Below the pieces are notes generated by a model. The model had not been told where the DNA came from and searched no databases. It saw only the letters and a program-made list of their open reading frames with translations. This document shows positions 23,993-32,805 of a DNA stretch of 64,000 bases, one piece after another. The stretch is from positions 124,001 through 188,000 of the forward strand of contig JAFLBQ010000008.1 of NCBI GenBank assembly GCA_017303805.1. Reading direction: 5' to 3'. The translations under genes were made by a program, and so were the position numbers. The stretch's first letter is position 1. Each line of letters opens with the position of its first letter. The stretch comes from Cytophagales bacterium (lineage in GTDB: Bacteria > Bacteroidota > Bacteroidia > Cytophagales > Cyclobacteriaceae).

Positions 23993-26035
23993 ATGAAAGC
24001 CCTTGCCTGCATTGTATTGTGCGTTTCAATAACCGCTGCTATAGCGCAGGATTACCGCAAAACAATTGACCTTGAAAACCTGGTGGATGAGATTTTAGCC
24101 GGACAAGACGAAGACATCAACTACGAGGACTTATATGAAAACCTGATGATGCTGGTAACCAATCCGCTCGACCTTAACAAGGTTACGGCAGAACAACTAC
24201 GCGGTTTGTACTTTTTAAATGAGCGGCAAGTACAGGCTGTGCTTACACATCGGCAAGTATCCGGTGCGTTTCTTTCGGAATTTGAATTGCAGGCCTTACC
24301 GGAAATAGACCGACCAACTTTTGAACGTTTGATTTTATTCTGCACTGTAAAAGCCGATGCCGAACAACAAAACCTATGGAAACGAATTGTTGCATCGCCT
24401 AACAATTACCTGTTACTACGTGCCGACCGTACACTGGAAGCAAAAGCCGGCTACAAGGCATCCACTGCTGCAGCCAGCCGCTATGCCGGGTCGCCCAATC
24501 GGTTATACACGCGCTTTCGCACGAGTGAGCCTGGAGATTTTAGTATCGGGTTTACAGCCGAAAAAGATGCCGGTGAAAGAATAGTGTGGGCACCCAACCG
24601 AAAACAATACGGCCCGGGTTTTTTATCGGCCCACGTGCAAGTACTTAATCAGAAAAAAATTAAAAATCTGATTGTGGGCGACTACCAGGCACAGTTTGGG
24701 CAAGGGTTAGTACTGGGCTCGGCTTTTGGGATTGGTAAAAATGCAGAAGCAGTTACCACCGTTCGAAGACCCACACTCGGCTTTATGCCCTATACCTCGG
24801 CCTACGAGGCCGGCTATTTCAGAGGGGCCGCCTTAAGCTACGCAGCCACCAGCCAATTAACCGTGCATAGCTTGTACTCAACCCGCTGGCGCGATGGCAA
24901 CCTTCAAACAGATTCAACAGGAGCTTTCTCAACATCATCGCTTAGTACCACAGGATTGCACCGCACACCCAATGAAATTGCTAATCAAAACACCGTGCAC
25001 GAAAGCAATGCAGGATTGATAGTAAGTTTTAATCACCGGCAGGCAGATGCGGGCATCCTGTTGCTGCACACGCAACTCAGCGCTCCCTTGTTCCGGAACC
25101 CAACTCTCTATAATCAATTTTACTTTCAGGGTAAGGAGAACACCAACGGTAGTTTCTACTTCAACTACCGCCTGCGCAACGGAATGTTTTTTGGAGAAGT
25201 AGCTAAAACCTTTAGGCAAGGCTGGGGAGCAACCACGGGGTTAATCGCAAGTTTAACTACCCACCTGGACTTTGCTTTACTCTATCGCAATTTTAGCCGC
25301 AACTACCAGTCGTTTTACAGCAATGCGTTAAGCGAAAATACAACACCCCAAAACGAAAAGGGCCTGTACTGGGGATGGAAATACACCTTCAATAAAAAAT
25401 ATTGGGTGAGCGGCTACTTCGATTCGTTCCGGTTCGACTGGCTGCGTTACCGCGGCTACAGTCCTTCTACAGGACATGAATGGTTGCTTCGGTTTACGCA
25501 CCGCCCCGCGCGGCATGTAAGTTTTTTCGCACAAATGCGCGAAGAAAACAAAATTAGAAACCAGAGTGTAGAATCTAACCTGTACGTAACTACCAACGGC
25601 CTGAAGCGAAATTATTGGCTAAACGTAGATTACCAGGCCACGCGAAACTTTTCGTTGCGTACCCGGGCTCAGTTTAGCAGTTATTCGCTGGCCGGCCGCA
25701 CCACCCGCGCTACCGCAGTACTTCAGGACATTACCATTAAAAGAAACCGGCTTACCTGCAGCGGCCGCTATGCGCTGTTCGATACCGATGACTACGACAA
25801 CCGGCTGTATGTTTTTGAGAAAGATGTGTGGCTTGCCTTCTCATTTCCGGCTTACTACGGGGTAGGAGTACGAAGCTACCTACTGGTTGAATACACCCTT
25901 TCGCGCACCATTGCCGTATGGGTGCGATTGGCCCGCACCACACTTACCGGGGCAGAGACCATTGGCTCCGGCAGCGAGCGCATTATCGGAAATACCAGAA
26001 ATGATCTTAAATTTCAGGCACGGATTAAACTTTAG
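23993..26035 (+). CDS. Helix-hairpin-helix domain protein with outer-membrane beta-barrel
   Basis: 680 residues. Signal peptide (1-18, ending AIAQ). Residues about 50-110 contain helix-hairpin-helix units: NPLDLNKVTAEQLRGLYFLNERQVQAV, then SGAFLSEFELQALPEI. The remaining roughly 540 residues are beta-rich with many aromatic strand ends, resembling an outer membrane barrel. HhH units in ComEA bind DNA, so a surface or periplasmic DNA-handling role is tempting, but it is inference. A 33-residue membrane peptide gene follows after 11 bases. Confidence 0.78.
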   Translation: MKALACIVLCVSITAAIAQDYRKTIDLENLVDEILAGQDEDINYEDLYENLMMLVTNPLDLNKVTAEQLRGLYFLNERQVQAVLTHRQVSGAFLSEFELQALPEIDRPTFERLILFCTVKADAEQQNLWKRIVASPNNYLLLRADRTLEAKAGYKASTAAASRYAGSPNRLYTRFRTSEPGDFSIGFTAEKDAGERIVWAPNRKQYGPGFLSAHVQVLNQKKIKNLIVGDYQAQFGQGLVLGSAFGIGKNAEAVTTVRRPTLGFMPYTSAYEAGYFRGAALSYAATSQLTVHSLYSTRWRDGNLQTDSTGAFSTSSLSTTGLHRTPNEIANQNTVHESNAGLIVSFNHRQADAGILLLHTQLSAPLFRNPTLYNQFYFQGKENTNGSFYFNYRLRNGMFFGEVAKTFRQGWGATTGLIASLTTHLDFALLYRNFSRNYQSFYSNALSENTTPQNEKGLYWGWKYTFNKKYWVSGYFDSFRFDWLRYRGYSPSTGHEWLLRFTHRPARHVSFFAQMREENKIRNQSVESNLYVTTNGLKRNYWLNVDYQATRNFSLRTRAQFSSYSLAGRTTRATAVLQDITIKRNRLTCSGRYALFDTDDYDNRLYVFEKDVWLAFSFPAYYGVGVRSYLLVEYTLSRTIAVWVRLARTTLTGAETIGSGSERIIGNTRNDLKFQARIKL

Positions 26036-26046
26036 CGCTCGAAGAA

Positions 26047-26148
26047 ATGCATGCAGTAAAGCTTATAACCCCAATGGTTTTGTTTATGATTAGCCTCGGG
26101 TTGGCCCTTTTTGTATTGGTTTTCAGGTATATTTTCAAGAAAAAATAA
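26047..26148 (+). CDS. Single-span membrane micropeptide (33 residues)
   Basis: An ATG at 26047 opens a 33-codon frame ending at TAA 26146-26148. Residues 9-28 are an uninterrupted hydrophobic span (PMVLFMISLGLALFVLVFRY), flanked by MHAVKLIT and a basic tail IFKKK. That gives a clear N-out/C-in topology by the positive-inside rule. It lies 11 bases after the HhH-barrel stop, close enough to be cotranscribed. No match is recognised; chance is possible at this length, but composition and placement favour a real gene. Confidence 0.5.
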   Translation: MHAVKLITPMVLFMISLGLALFVLVFRYIFKKK

Positions 26149-26174
26149 CAATGACAGATTAAGTTTAACCCCGG

Positions 26175-26206
26175 TTTAAACATTTTACCGATCGCCTGTA
26201 CTTTTG
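26175..26206 (+). promoter_or_regulatory. Probable promoter of the GIN-domain gene
   Basis: TACTTTTG (26199-26206) fits TAnnTTTG exactly. TTTA at 26175-26178, 20 bases upstream, is one base off the TTTG -33 element. The start codon is 61 bases further. Confidence 0.5.
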
Positions 26207-26267
26207 AACGAATTAAAAATACTGTACTGCCGAAAGCTTTGCAGTTTGTACTTCCTAACCATTTTTT

Positions 26268-27014
26268 ATGAGAAAGATCAATTTCCTTTTTGCCGTTATC
26301 CTGGTTTCGCTGGTACTGCTCTCTATAGCCTCGTTTACATTTGCGCAGGTAACCAAAAAGACCCTGGACCTACCCGAGTTTAAAAGCATTTATGTAAACA
26401 GCAACTACACTGTTTATGTAAAACAAACCAACAAGCAAGAAGTAACAGTAGAAGCCCTTACCGAAATCTGGGAGCTTACTTCTGTAAAAGTAGAAAATGG
26501 CGTACTGCTGGTGAATGTGGAACGGAAACCAGACAATCCAAATAAAAGCATTTGGGCAAAAATTGATGATATCAAAATCCGCCCTACTATGAAGTTGATG
26601 GTTAGTGTTAAAAACCTGAACGAACTACAGGTTAATGGTGGTGGAAAAATTGTATCTGAAAACTCGCTTGCTTCTGACTATTTGAGCCTGGCGGTATCGG
26701 GTAGTGGTTCCATCGATCTGGATATTAAAGGTAATAATGTAAAAACTGAAATAAGCGGCTCGGGTAACGTAACGTTAAAAGGCTACGCAACCAATAACGA
26801 TATTTTAATGAGTGGCAGCGGATCGTTAAGCGGTTATGCCTGCGAACTTGAGAACGCCAAAGTAAAAATAAGCGGTTCTGGATCCTGCGAGCTAACCGCC
26901 TCGGCTTCGTTGGAAGCAACCGTGTTAGGAAGTGGAACTGTAAAGCATAAAGGCAATACCAAGAACGTTACCAAGAAAGTGTACGGTTCGGGGGCGGTAG
27001 ATCGGGCCTATTAA
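26268..27014 (+). CDS. GIN-domain (DUF2807) head protein, exported
   Basis: 248 residues with a signal peptide ending FAQVT. The body is the short-strand repeat of DUF2807: SGSGSIDLDIKG, ISGSGNVTLKG, MSGSGSLSGY, ISGSGSCELTA, LGSGTVKHKG and YGSGAVDRAY. Each turn carries the SGSG motif that builds a right-handed beta solenoid. Such proteins are periplasmic or surface-exposed; the function is unknown, possibly polysaccharide or envelope sensing. It is monocistronic and convergent with the reductase gene. Confidence 0.88.
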   Translation: MRKINFLFAVILVSLVLLSIASFTFAQVTKKTLDLPEFKSIYVNSNYTVYVKQTNKQEVTVEALTEIWELTSVKVENGVLLVNVERKPDNPNKSIWAKIDDIKIRPTMKLMVSVKNLNELQVNGGGKIVSENSLASDYLSLAVSGSGSIDLDIKGNNVKTEISGSGNVTLKGYATNNDILMSGSGSLSGYACELENAKVKISGSGSCELTASASLEATVLGSGTVKHKGNTKNVTKKVYGSGAVDRAY

Positions 27015-27038
27015 CCCTCGCGTTGCTGAGCAACGTAA

Positions 27039-28160
27039 TTACCCAATTTCAATTACCACATCGTCAGTAAGCGGGTGGCCTACACAGGTTAGCACATAGC
27101 CTTCGGCCCGCTCCGATTGCGACAAGCCCTCTTCTTCATCCAGTTTTACCTGGCCACTCAAGGCCTTTCCGCGGCATGCCGTACATAATCCGCTTTGGCA
27201 GGAATACGGAAGATCAATGCCATTATCAAGCGCTGTTTCAAGAATGGTACGATCAGGCTCCACCACAAATTTATATTCCTGGCCATCGTAGCGTATAGTA
27301 ACTTCGTGAGCCCCGTTGGCACTTGCCGCTACGGGCGCAGGTTCTTTCTTTGCTTCTTTATCGATGGTGCCTTGCACAAAACTCTCTTTGAAGATTTTAT
27401 CCGTTGGAATTTGTCGCGCCTCCAATAAGGTTTGCACATTTTTCATCATCCCTTCCGGGCCACACATTAAATAGGTGGTGCTGCCAATGCCCCAATCAGG
27501 AATACGCTCCAGAATTTTTGATAACATTTCGTGGTTAAGCAACCCGGAATGACCTTGCCAGTTAACCGGAGCATTATCCAATACATGAATTACATGCAAG
27601 CGACCTTCGTGCGCAGCCTGCAATTCATCGAAGGCCTTTTTAAAAATTACACTGTCGATATCGCGGTTGCAATAAACCAGCGAACAGATACTTTGTGGCT
27701 CTTCTACTAATAAGGTCTTAATAATCGACATTATGGGCGTAATACCCGAGCCACCGGCAAACATTACCAGGTGGCGTTTGTTTTCTTTGCGGAATTCGGT
27801 GGTGAACTGCCCCATCGGTTCCATTACCTTCAGCTTGCTGCCTACCTTCAGGTTATCGGGCAACCAATTGGACAATAGGCCACCCTCTACCCGTTTTACG
27901 GTTACCGATAAGTCGGGATCAGTAACGGGCGAAGAGTTGAGGGAATAAGCCCTGCGTACGTCCTTTCCATTTACCGATGCGATTAGCGTTAAAAATTGCC
28001 CTGCCTTGTAAACGATTTTCTTTTCGGGGTGTGCAAATACAATGCTTATAGCATCCTTGGTTTCGGTAACGAGCTGCTTTACCACCAGGTTATAATAATG
28101 TGGGCCGGCCGGCACCGAGGTTTCCTGCTTTTCACCCTTCCTAAAAAATCCAAAAGCCAT
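27039..28160 (-). CDS. Ferredoxin--NADP reductase-like flavoprotein with C-terminal 2Fe-2S domain
   Basis: About 373 residues from the ATG giving MAFGFFRKGEK. An FAD-binding domain has RAYSLNSSP (RxYS motif). An NAD(P)-binding domain has FAGGSGITPIMSIIKT and YLMCGPEGMM. A plant-type ferredoxin domain ends the chain with cysteines in LPYSCQSGLCTACRGK and LTCVGHP. This is the PaaE/Hmp-reductase architecture; it passes electrons from NAD(P)H to an oxygenase or other acceptor. No partner oxygenase is adjacent. A minus-strand TACCTTTG at 28182-28189 lies 21 bases upstream of the start. Confidence 0.9.
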   Translation of the reverse strand: MAFGFFRKGEKQETSVPAGPHYYNLVVKQLVTETKDAISIVFAHPEKKIVYKAGQFLTLIASVNGKDVRRAYSLNSSPVTDPDLSVTVKRVEGGLLSNWLPDNLKVGSKLKVMEPMGQFTTEFRKENKRHLVMFAGGSGITPIMSIIKTLLVEEPQSICSLVYCNRDIDSVIFKKAFDELQAAHEGRLHVIHVLDNAPVNWQGHSGLLNHEMLSKILERIPDWGIGSTTYLMCGPEGMMKNVQTLLEARQIPTDKIFKESFVQGTIDKEAKKEPAPVAASANGAHEVTIRYDGQEYKFVVEPDRTILETALDNGIDLPYSCQSGLCTACRGKALSGQVKLDEEEGLSQSERAEGYVLTCVGHPLTDDVVIEIG

Positions 28161-28181
28161 GTAAAAATCTTTGTTTGCCCG

Positions 28182-28189
28182 CAAAGGTA
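28182..28189 (-). promoter_or_regulatory. TAnnTTTG -7 element upstream of the reductase gene
   Basis: Read on the minus strand the bases are TACCTTTG, an exact consensus match, 21 bases before the ATG at 28160. The nearest upstream TTG is 12 bases away, shorter than usual. Confidence 0.45.
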
Positions 28190-28225
28190 CTATGCAGGTG
28201 GCAATAATCCTTTACCTTACAAAAT

Positions 28226-30496
28226 TTACACGTTCAGCCAATAGGTAAACTTAAATACAAGAGCCCGGTTTTTACTCTTTAGCTGTTCTGGCAGGTAGTT
28301 TTCGGTGTACACAATAAAGAAGTCGCTGGCGGGTTTGTAACGCCACTGAAAGCGCGTGTTCAGATTAACGTTATCGGCCAGGTTATTATATTGAACAAAT
28401 GTGGTAAAGAACAGTTTATCCGTAAATGTTAAGTCCAGCCGCGGGCCAACCAACATTAACTTTTCGTTGCCATAGCCACTGGCCAGGCGTAAGTCGTTGT
28501 AATCAAATCGCACCGCAATGCTGCCAAAAGGTTGATAGCGGTAATTTACTTCGCCACCCATGTTAAAGTTATTACCGTTGTAAAAGCCTCCATACCGCGA
28601 GGTAAGCCGGTAATACAATAGCTTACGCTGGTCTGAACTGTAACGAAACCCCACCCCGGCCCAATTGTACTCTTCACCGGCTTTATAGGTTATATATTTA
28701 TCACCATCTATTGGATTGAATGTGTTGGTAAGCTGCTGATAAGTGTGGTAATAAAAGGCTGTAATCCTGGCGGTATTCAAAAATTGAAAACCATAGCCAA
28801 CACTATAAGTCTTGTCGGTAACCGTGCCCCCCGGAATTACGGTAACCGATGCTTCGCCCCCCGGCCCCATGGTGGCAATCCATTTGCTCTTAGGATAAAA
28901 AGTCAATTCGGCACTGCCAAAGAAATTATCGATGCCCGGATAAACTTTTCGGCTTGGCACAAAGCCTGCCTCGGCATTGTAATTTTTTTGCACGAACGAG
29001 TGGCCTCCCAATAATTTAATGGTGCGCTTCGTATAGGTTAAAAAACTTCCGCCTGAAAGATTTTTTGAGTTAAGTAAAGGAGAAAAGGAACCACTATAGT
29101 AAAAACTTGCATACCAGGTATTATCCGCACTGCGCAGGTCCAGATCGGCCGTAAGCACGCGGTTGTAGCGACTAAACGTTGCTACCGAATCGCCATTGAC
29201 AACTTTGTATTTCAAAAGGTCTTCATGAAAGTAACGGGCGGTATCTGAATCGCGTACACCCATTGAATTTTTATCTACATACATCAACGTAAAATTAGAT
29301 TGCTTCCAGAAGTTGCGTTGCACGGCCACCACCGCATAATTTTGTGCAGGCAACCCGGCCGAAAGTTTTTCTTTCGTATGCATGTTGAGCATACTTACAC
29401 GCCAGTTTTTGTTGAGCGAACCGCTTAGCCGGGCTCCATAAAGAATAGGTACGCGCACCAGATGGCCGCTGCTATCTTTCGCTAACCCTACCCTGCGCGA
29501 AAAGAAAGGCCGCGCTTCAGGAAATCCGGCTGCAGCAAACAAATCGTTATTCTCTAGAAAGAACTGTCTGCGCTCCGGAAACTGAAATTCGAAGCGCGTA
29601 AGGTTAATTACCTGTTGATCTACTTCTACCTGCGAGAAGTCGGGGTTAACGGTAAGATCGAGATTAAGTGCAGGCGTAACTCCAATCTTGGCATCGAACC
29701 CGGCCTGCAACTCATTCGATTTTTCTACTGGTGTTGTTTCACTATCGCGCGAAGCAGAGCCTGCCAAATAGGGAATAAGCGAAATGTTTACTTTGCTTTT
29801 GGGCGGCAGCTCGCTCCACACCAACTGACCCGAATATGCAAAAGACGCGGGAATAAATTGTATGGGTGTGGCTATCCAACTGGAAGCCAGGTTGCGTTTG
29901 CGATCCCACCGTAAAAAAGTAATGTTCCACTCTTCAATACTTTTGTAACGAAAACTCTTGAATGGAATGGCCAACTCCGCTACCCATCTATCTTTTTCGC
30001 GTACTACTTTAGAATACCACTTGTTGTCCCACGTATCGTTGTAACTTCCTTCCATAGCGCCTCCGGTGGCAATTAACCCCTCGGCCTGAACCCCGTAGGG
30101 TGTTACCTGAAAATAGAATCCGTTAATGCGGTCGTTGTAGGGCCCCAGGTAAATGCCAATGTTATCGGTACGGTCGAAATCAAAATCTCTGCGCAGGGAT
30201 TGCATCAGATCGGGTGTATCGTCATCATAACACACAAAAGCAACGTAGAGCATCTGGTTATCGAACGTAAGGCGCGCTTCCGTTTGAAACGGTGCGCGGG
30301 CTGTATCGTACGGAAAGTTCATAAAGAAATCGGTGGCCACAAACGCCTGCTGCCAGGCAATCTCATCCAGTTTGCCATCCAGCACAATCGGCTGTTCGGT
30401 TTTTTGAATCGGCAATTGCATGCCGGGCTTGTTTTGGGCCAGCAACGCAACTGAAAAAAGTACCAGAAGCGAGGTGCGGATAAAGTGAGAGATCAT
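28226..30496 (-). CDS. DUF5916 outer membrane protein with CBM9-like N-terminal domain
   Basis: 756 residues. Signal peptide (1-20), then a carbohydrate-binding family 9-like domain (VLDGKLDEIAWQQA, then LTFDNQMLYVAFVCYDD). A DUF5916 barrel follows with NLDLTVNPDFSQVEVDQQVINLTR and FPERRQFFLENNDLF, two stretches typical of the family. It ends VFKFTYWLNV. The family is common in Bacteroidota outer membranes; a substrate is not known. It is divergent from purB and upstream of the reductase gene by 65 bases. Confidence 0.88.
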   Translation of the reverse strand: MISHFIRTSLLVLFSVALLAQNKPGMQLPIQKTEQPIVLDGKLDEIAWQQAFVATDFFMNFPYDTARAPFQTEARLTFDNQMLYVAFVCYDDDTPDLMQSLRRDFDFDRTDNIGIYLGPYNDRINGFYFQVTPYGVQAEGLIATGGAMEGSYNDTWDNKWYSKVVREKDRWVAELAIPFKSFRYKSIEEWNITFLRWDRKRNLASSWIATPIQFIPASFAYSGQLVWSELPPKSKVNISLIPYLAGSASRDSETTPVEKSNELQAGFDAKIGVTPALNLDLTVNPDFSQVEVDQQVINLTRFEFQFPERRQFFLENNDLFAAAGFPEARPFFSRRVGLAKDSSGHLVRVPILYGARLSGSLNKNWRVSMLNMHTKEKLSAGLPAQNYAVVAVQRNFWKQSNFTLMYVDKNSMGVRDSDTARYFHEDLLKYKVVNGDSVATFSRYNRVLTADLDLRSADNTWYASFYYSGSFSPLLNSKNLSGGSFLTYTKRTIKLLGGHSFVQKNYNAEAGFVPSRKVYPGIDNFFGSAELTFYPKSKWIATMGPGGEASVTVIPGGTVTDKTYSVGYGFQFLNTARITAFYYHTYQQLTNTFNPIDGDKYITYKAGEEYNWAGVGFRYSSDQRKLLYYRLTSRYGGFYNGNNFNMGGEVNYRYQPFGSIAVRFDYNDLRLASGYGNEKLMLVGPRLDLTFTDKLFFTTFVQYNNLADNVNLNTRFQWRYKPASDFFIVYTENYLPEQLKSKNRALVFKFTYWLNV

Positions 30497-30768
30497 GCGG
30501 GGAATTGGGGCAGATTAGGTTACCGCTTTTTACGGTTGGAAGCACAGAAAGTTTTGGAGTATGTCGGGTAGCAGTGTTAAAGGGTTGTTAAACTTACGTG
30601 TACAAAAATCTGAAAAAATTCCCAGACGAATGTAATAATAGGAACAGGCCTGTACTTGAAACTTAAAAAATACATGCATATACAATTACTGACTGGCTTT
30701 ACCCATAACATGCGCGGATTAAACCGGATAACCTGAATTTTGTATCTTTACACCTTAACAGATTATTC

Positions 30769-32106
30769 GTGTCCGCATCCCTTCACGCTCTTTCGCCCCT
30801 CGATGGGCGCTATGCTTCTGCAACTAAATCGCTTACCCCCTACTTTTCGGAATACGGGTTGATTTATTACCGCGTGCGGGTAGAAGTAGAATACTTCATA
30901 GCTCTTACCCGCGAGTTGCCCGAGCTGAAAAATTTTCCAAAAGAAAAGCTCGTTGCGTTACGATCGATCTACGAAACTTTTAGCGAAGCTGATGCGCTCT
31001 CTATTAAGGAAATTGAAAAGACAACCAACCACGATGTAAAAGCCGTGGAGTATTTTCTGAAAAAGAAATTTGACGACCTGAAACTCTCCACCTTCAAAGA
31101 GTTTATTCACTTTGGGCTTACCTCGCAAGATGTAAACAATACGGCCATTCCGCTTTCGCTGAAGGAAGCCATGGCCGCAGTGGTGATACCCGCATTGCAA
31201 AAACTATCTGCCACACTTCATACCCTTTCGGGTGAATGGAAAGAAATTACCATGTTGGCCCGCACCCACGGCCAGCCGGCCTCGCCTACCCGACTGGGCA
31301 AAGAACTACAGGTTTTTGTTGCTCGCCTTCAAAAGCAATTGGATCTGCTCGCTACCATTCCCTACTCAGCCAAATTTGGTGGCGCCACCGGTAACTTTAA
31401 TGCTCACCACATTGCGTACCCACAGGTTAACTGGAATACTTTTGCCAACGAATTTGTAAACACGCAATTGGGTTTGCACCGCAGCTTTCCTACCACTCAA
31501 ATAGAGCACTATGATAATCTTGCGGCATTGTTCGATAACCTGAAACGTATTAATACGATTCTGATTGATTTCAGTCGGGATGTGTGGCACTATGTTTCAA
31601 TGAATTATTTCAAACAAAAAATAAAAGCCGGTGAAGTTGGATCGAGTGCTATGCCGCATAAGGTAAATCCAATAGACTTTGAAAATGCCGAAGGCAACCT
31701 GGGCATAGCTAACGCACTTTACGAGCACCTGGCAGCCAAGCTACCCATCTCGCGCCTGCAGCGCGATTTAACAGACTCTACTGTGTTGCGTAATATAGGC
31801 GTACCGCTTGGCCACACTTTGTTAGCGCTTGCATCTTTGGAAAAAGGAATTACCAAACTCGAATTGAACAAAATTGCTATTGATGCAGACCTGGAAGAAA
31901 ACTGGGCTGTTGTAGCAGAAGCCATTCAAACCGTTTTACGCAAAGAGAATTATCCAAATCCCTACGAAGCCCTGAAAGAACTTACGCGCACCAACGAAAA
32001 AATTACGCAGGCCAGCATCCATAAGTTTATTGATGGCTTGGAAGTAACGAATGAGTTGAAAGCAAAGTTAATGGCGATCAGTCCGTTTAATTATACAGGG
32101 GTTTAA
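30769..32106 (+). CDS. purB: Adenylosuccinate lyase
   Basis: Acts twice in purine synthesis, splitting SAICAR and adenylosuccinate with release of fumarate. 445 residues from a GTG. The fumarase/aspartase superfamily signature GSSAMPHKVNPIDFENAEGN is present. So are the catalytic histidine regions TTNHDVKAVEYF and ARTHGQPASPT. Length and content match the PurB type that includes the long LSPLDGRYAS start. A near-consensus TATCTTTA at 30743-30750 lies just before the start. Confidence 0.96.
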   Translation: MSASLHALSPLDGRYASATKSLTPYFSEYGLIYYRVRVEVEYFIALTRELPELKNFPKEKLVALRSIYETFSEADALSIKEIEKTTNHDVKAVEYFLKKKFDDLKLSTFKEFIHFGLTSQDVNNTAIPLSLKEAMAAVVIPALQKLSATLHTLSGEWKEITMLARTHGQPASPTRLGKELQVFVARLQKQLDLLATIPYSAKFGGATGNFNAHHIAYPQVNWNTFANEFVNTQLGLHRSFPTTQIEHYDNLAALFDNLKRINTILIDFSRDVWHYVSMNYFKQKIKAGEVGSSAMPHKVNPIDFENAEGNLGIANALYEHLAAKLPISRLQRDLTDSTVLRNIGVPLGHTLLALASLEKGITKLELNKIAIDADLEENWAVVAEAIQTVLRKENYPNPYEALKELTRTNEKITQASIHKFIDGLEVTNELKAKLMAISPFNYTGV

Positions 32107-32132
32107 TTTAGTTTCGGCTACCAATTTTCCTT

Positions 32133-32479
32133 TTAAAAATTTCTGTTTGCTATCTGATCATCATCCATTTCCGTCCCGAAAAAATCTGTGATATAAACTT
32201 TATGTGCGGCCTCATCAATTAAGTAAATAATCCTGATTTTTTACGGCCTGTAACACGATAAACCAAATAGCGATGTTCTTCATTAAGGAATTTAAGTTTG
32301 GGTTCAATACTTCCTCGTCTCGGCAAACGACTAAGTGACATAGCCATTTCCAGAAGCTCTTCAGATTTATTACTTGCTTGTGATTGAGTATGGGTTTGGT
32401 ACAAATACTCGATAGCCTGAAGAAAGTATCCCTCGGCTTCAGGGGTGATCTCTACTACAAAGTTCTTTCCAGTCTCCAC
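32133..32479 (-). pseudogene. RelE/ParE-family toxin, frameshifted
   Basis: From the ATG at 32479 the frame encodes VVEITPEAEGYFLQAIEYL, then LPRRGSIEPKLKFLN and HRYLVYRVTGRKK, the body of a RelE/ParE toxin. It goes out of frame at an A6 run (32237-32242 on the minus strand) and stops at 32219. One extra A would restore RKKIRIIYLIDEAAHKVY and a C-terminus ending NRNF at 32133, 115 residues in all. It may be a genuine null allele, a slippage-controlled gene or a homopolymer sequencing error. The start overlaps the antitoxin gene by 25 bases, as in a coupled toxin-antitoxin operon. Confidence 0.75.
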
Positions 32480-32709
32480 TTTTCAAAGTCTGCTTTGAAA
32501 TCTTTAATGTACCTTGTACGACCTGCTTTTACAGACTGGAGTGAGGTTTTAGCTCGGGTAATCATTTCGTCTTCATCGTGCCAGAAAAAGTTGGATTGAG
32601 TTCTCGATGCGTCCTTTTTCAACAATTTCAGATAGTTGGTAAGTAATTCTTCATCTTCTATACCATCAATAAGTTGGTGAATATTGCGTTTAATGGATTC
32701 CGAGTTCAT
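32455..32709 (-). CDS. Putative antitoxin of a RelE/ParE-type module
   Basis: 84 residues, charged, with two helical halves: MNSESIKRNIHQLIDGIEDE, then LLTNYLKLLKKDASR and a C-terminal DFKADFEKWRLERTL. No ribbon-helix-helix or HTH motif is obvious. The call rests mainly on position, immediately upstream of and overlapping the toxin frame. The C-terminal basic-aromatic stretch could be the toxin-wrapping tail. Both genes are AT-rich compared with purB. Confidence 0.65.
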   Translation of the reverse strand: MNSESIKRNIHQLIDGIEDEELLTNYLKLLKKDASRTQSNFFWHDEDEMITRAKTSLQSVKAGRTRYIKDFKADFEKWRLERTL

Positions 32710-32805
32710 ATTCTATACTTTAACGGTTAGACAGAGACAGTACCTGGCAAATTCTAGTTTGAATAGTTAAAGATATGAAACCTGACTGAAATAATTCAAT
32801 CTTAT

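Noticed and set aside
27021-27035. Palindrome CGTTGCT-G-AGCAACG between the convergent GIN and reductase genes
   Set aside because: The usable stem is only five base pairs with no T-run on either strand, so a terminator call is not supported.
30497-30768. Possible regulatory RNA in the 272-base purB / DUF5916 divergent gap
   Set aside because: No purine-riboswitch-like or other recognisable conserved core was seen; only a near-consensus TATCTTTA before purB.
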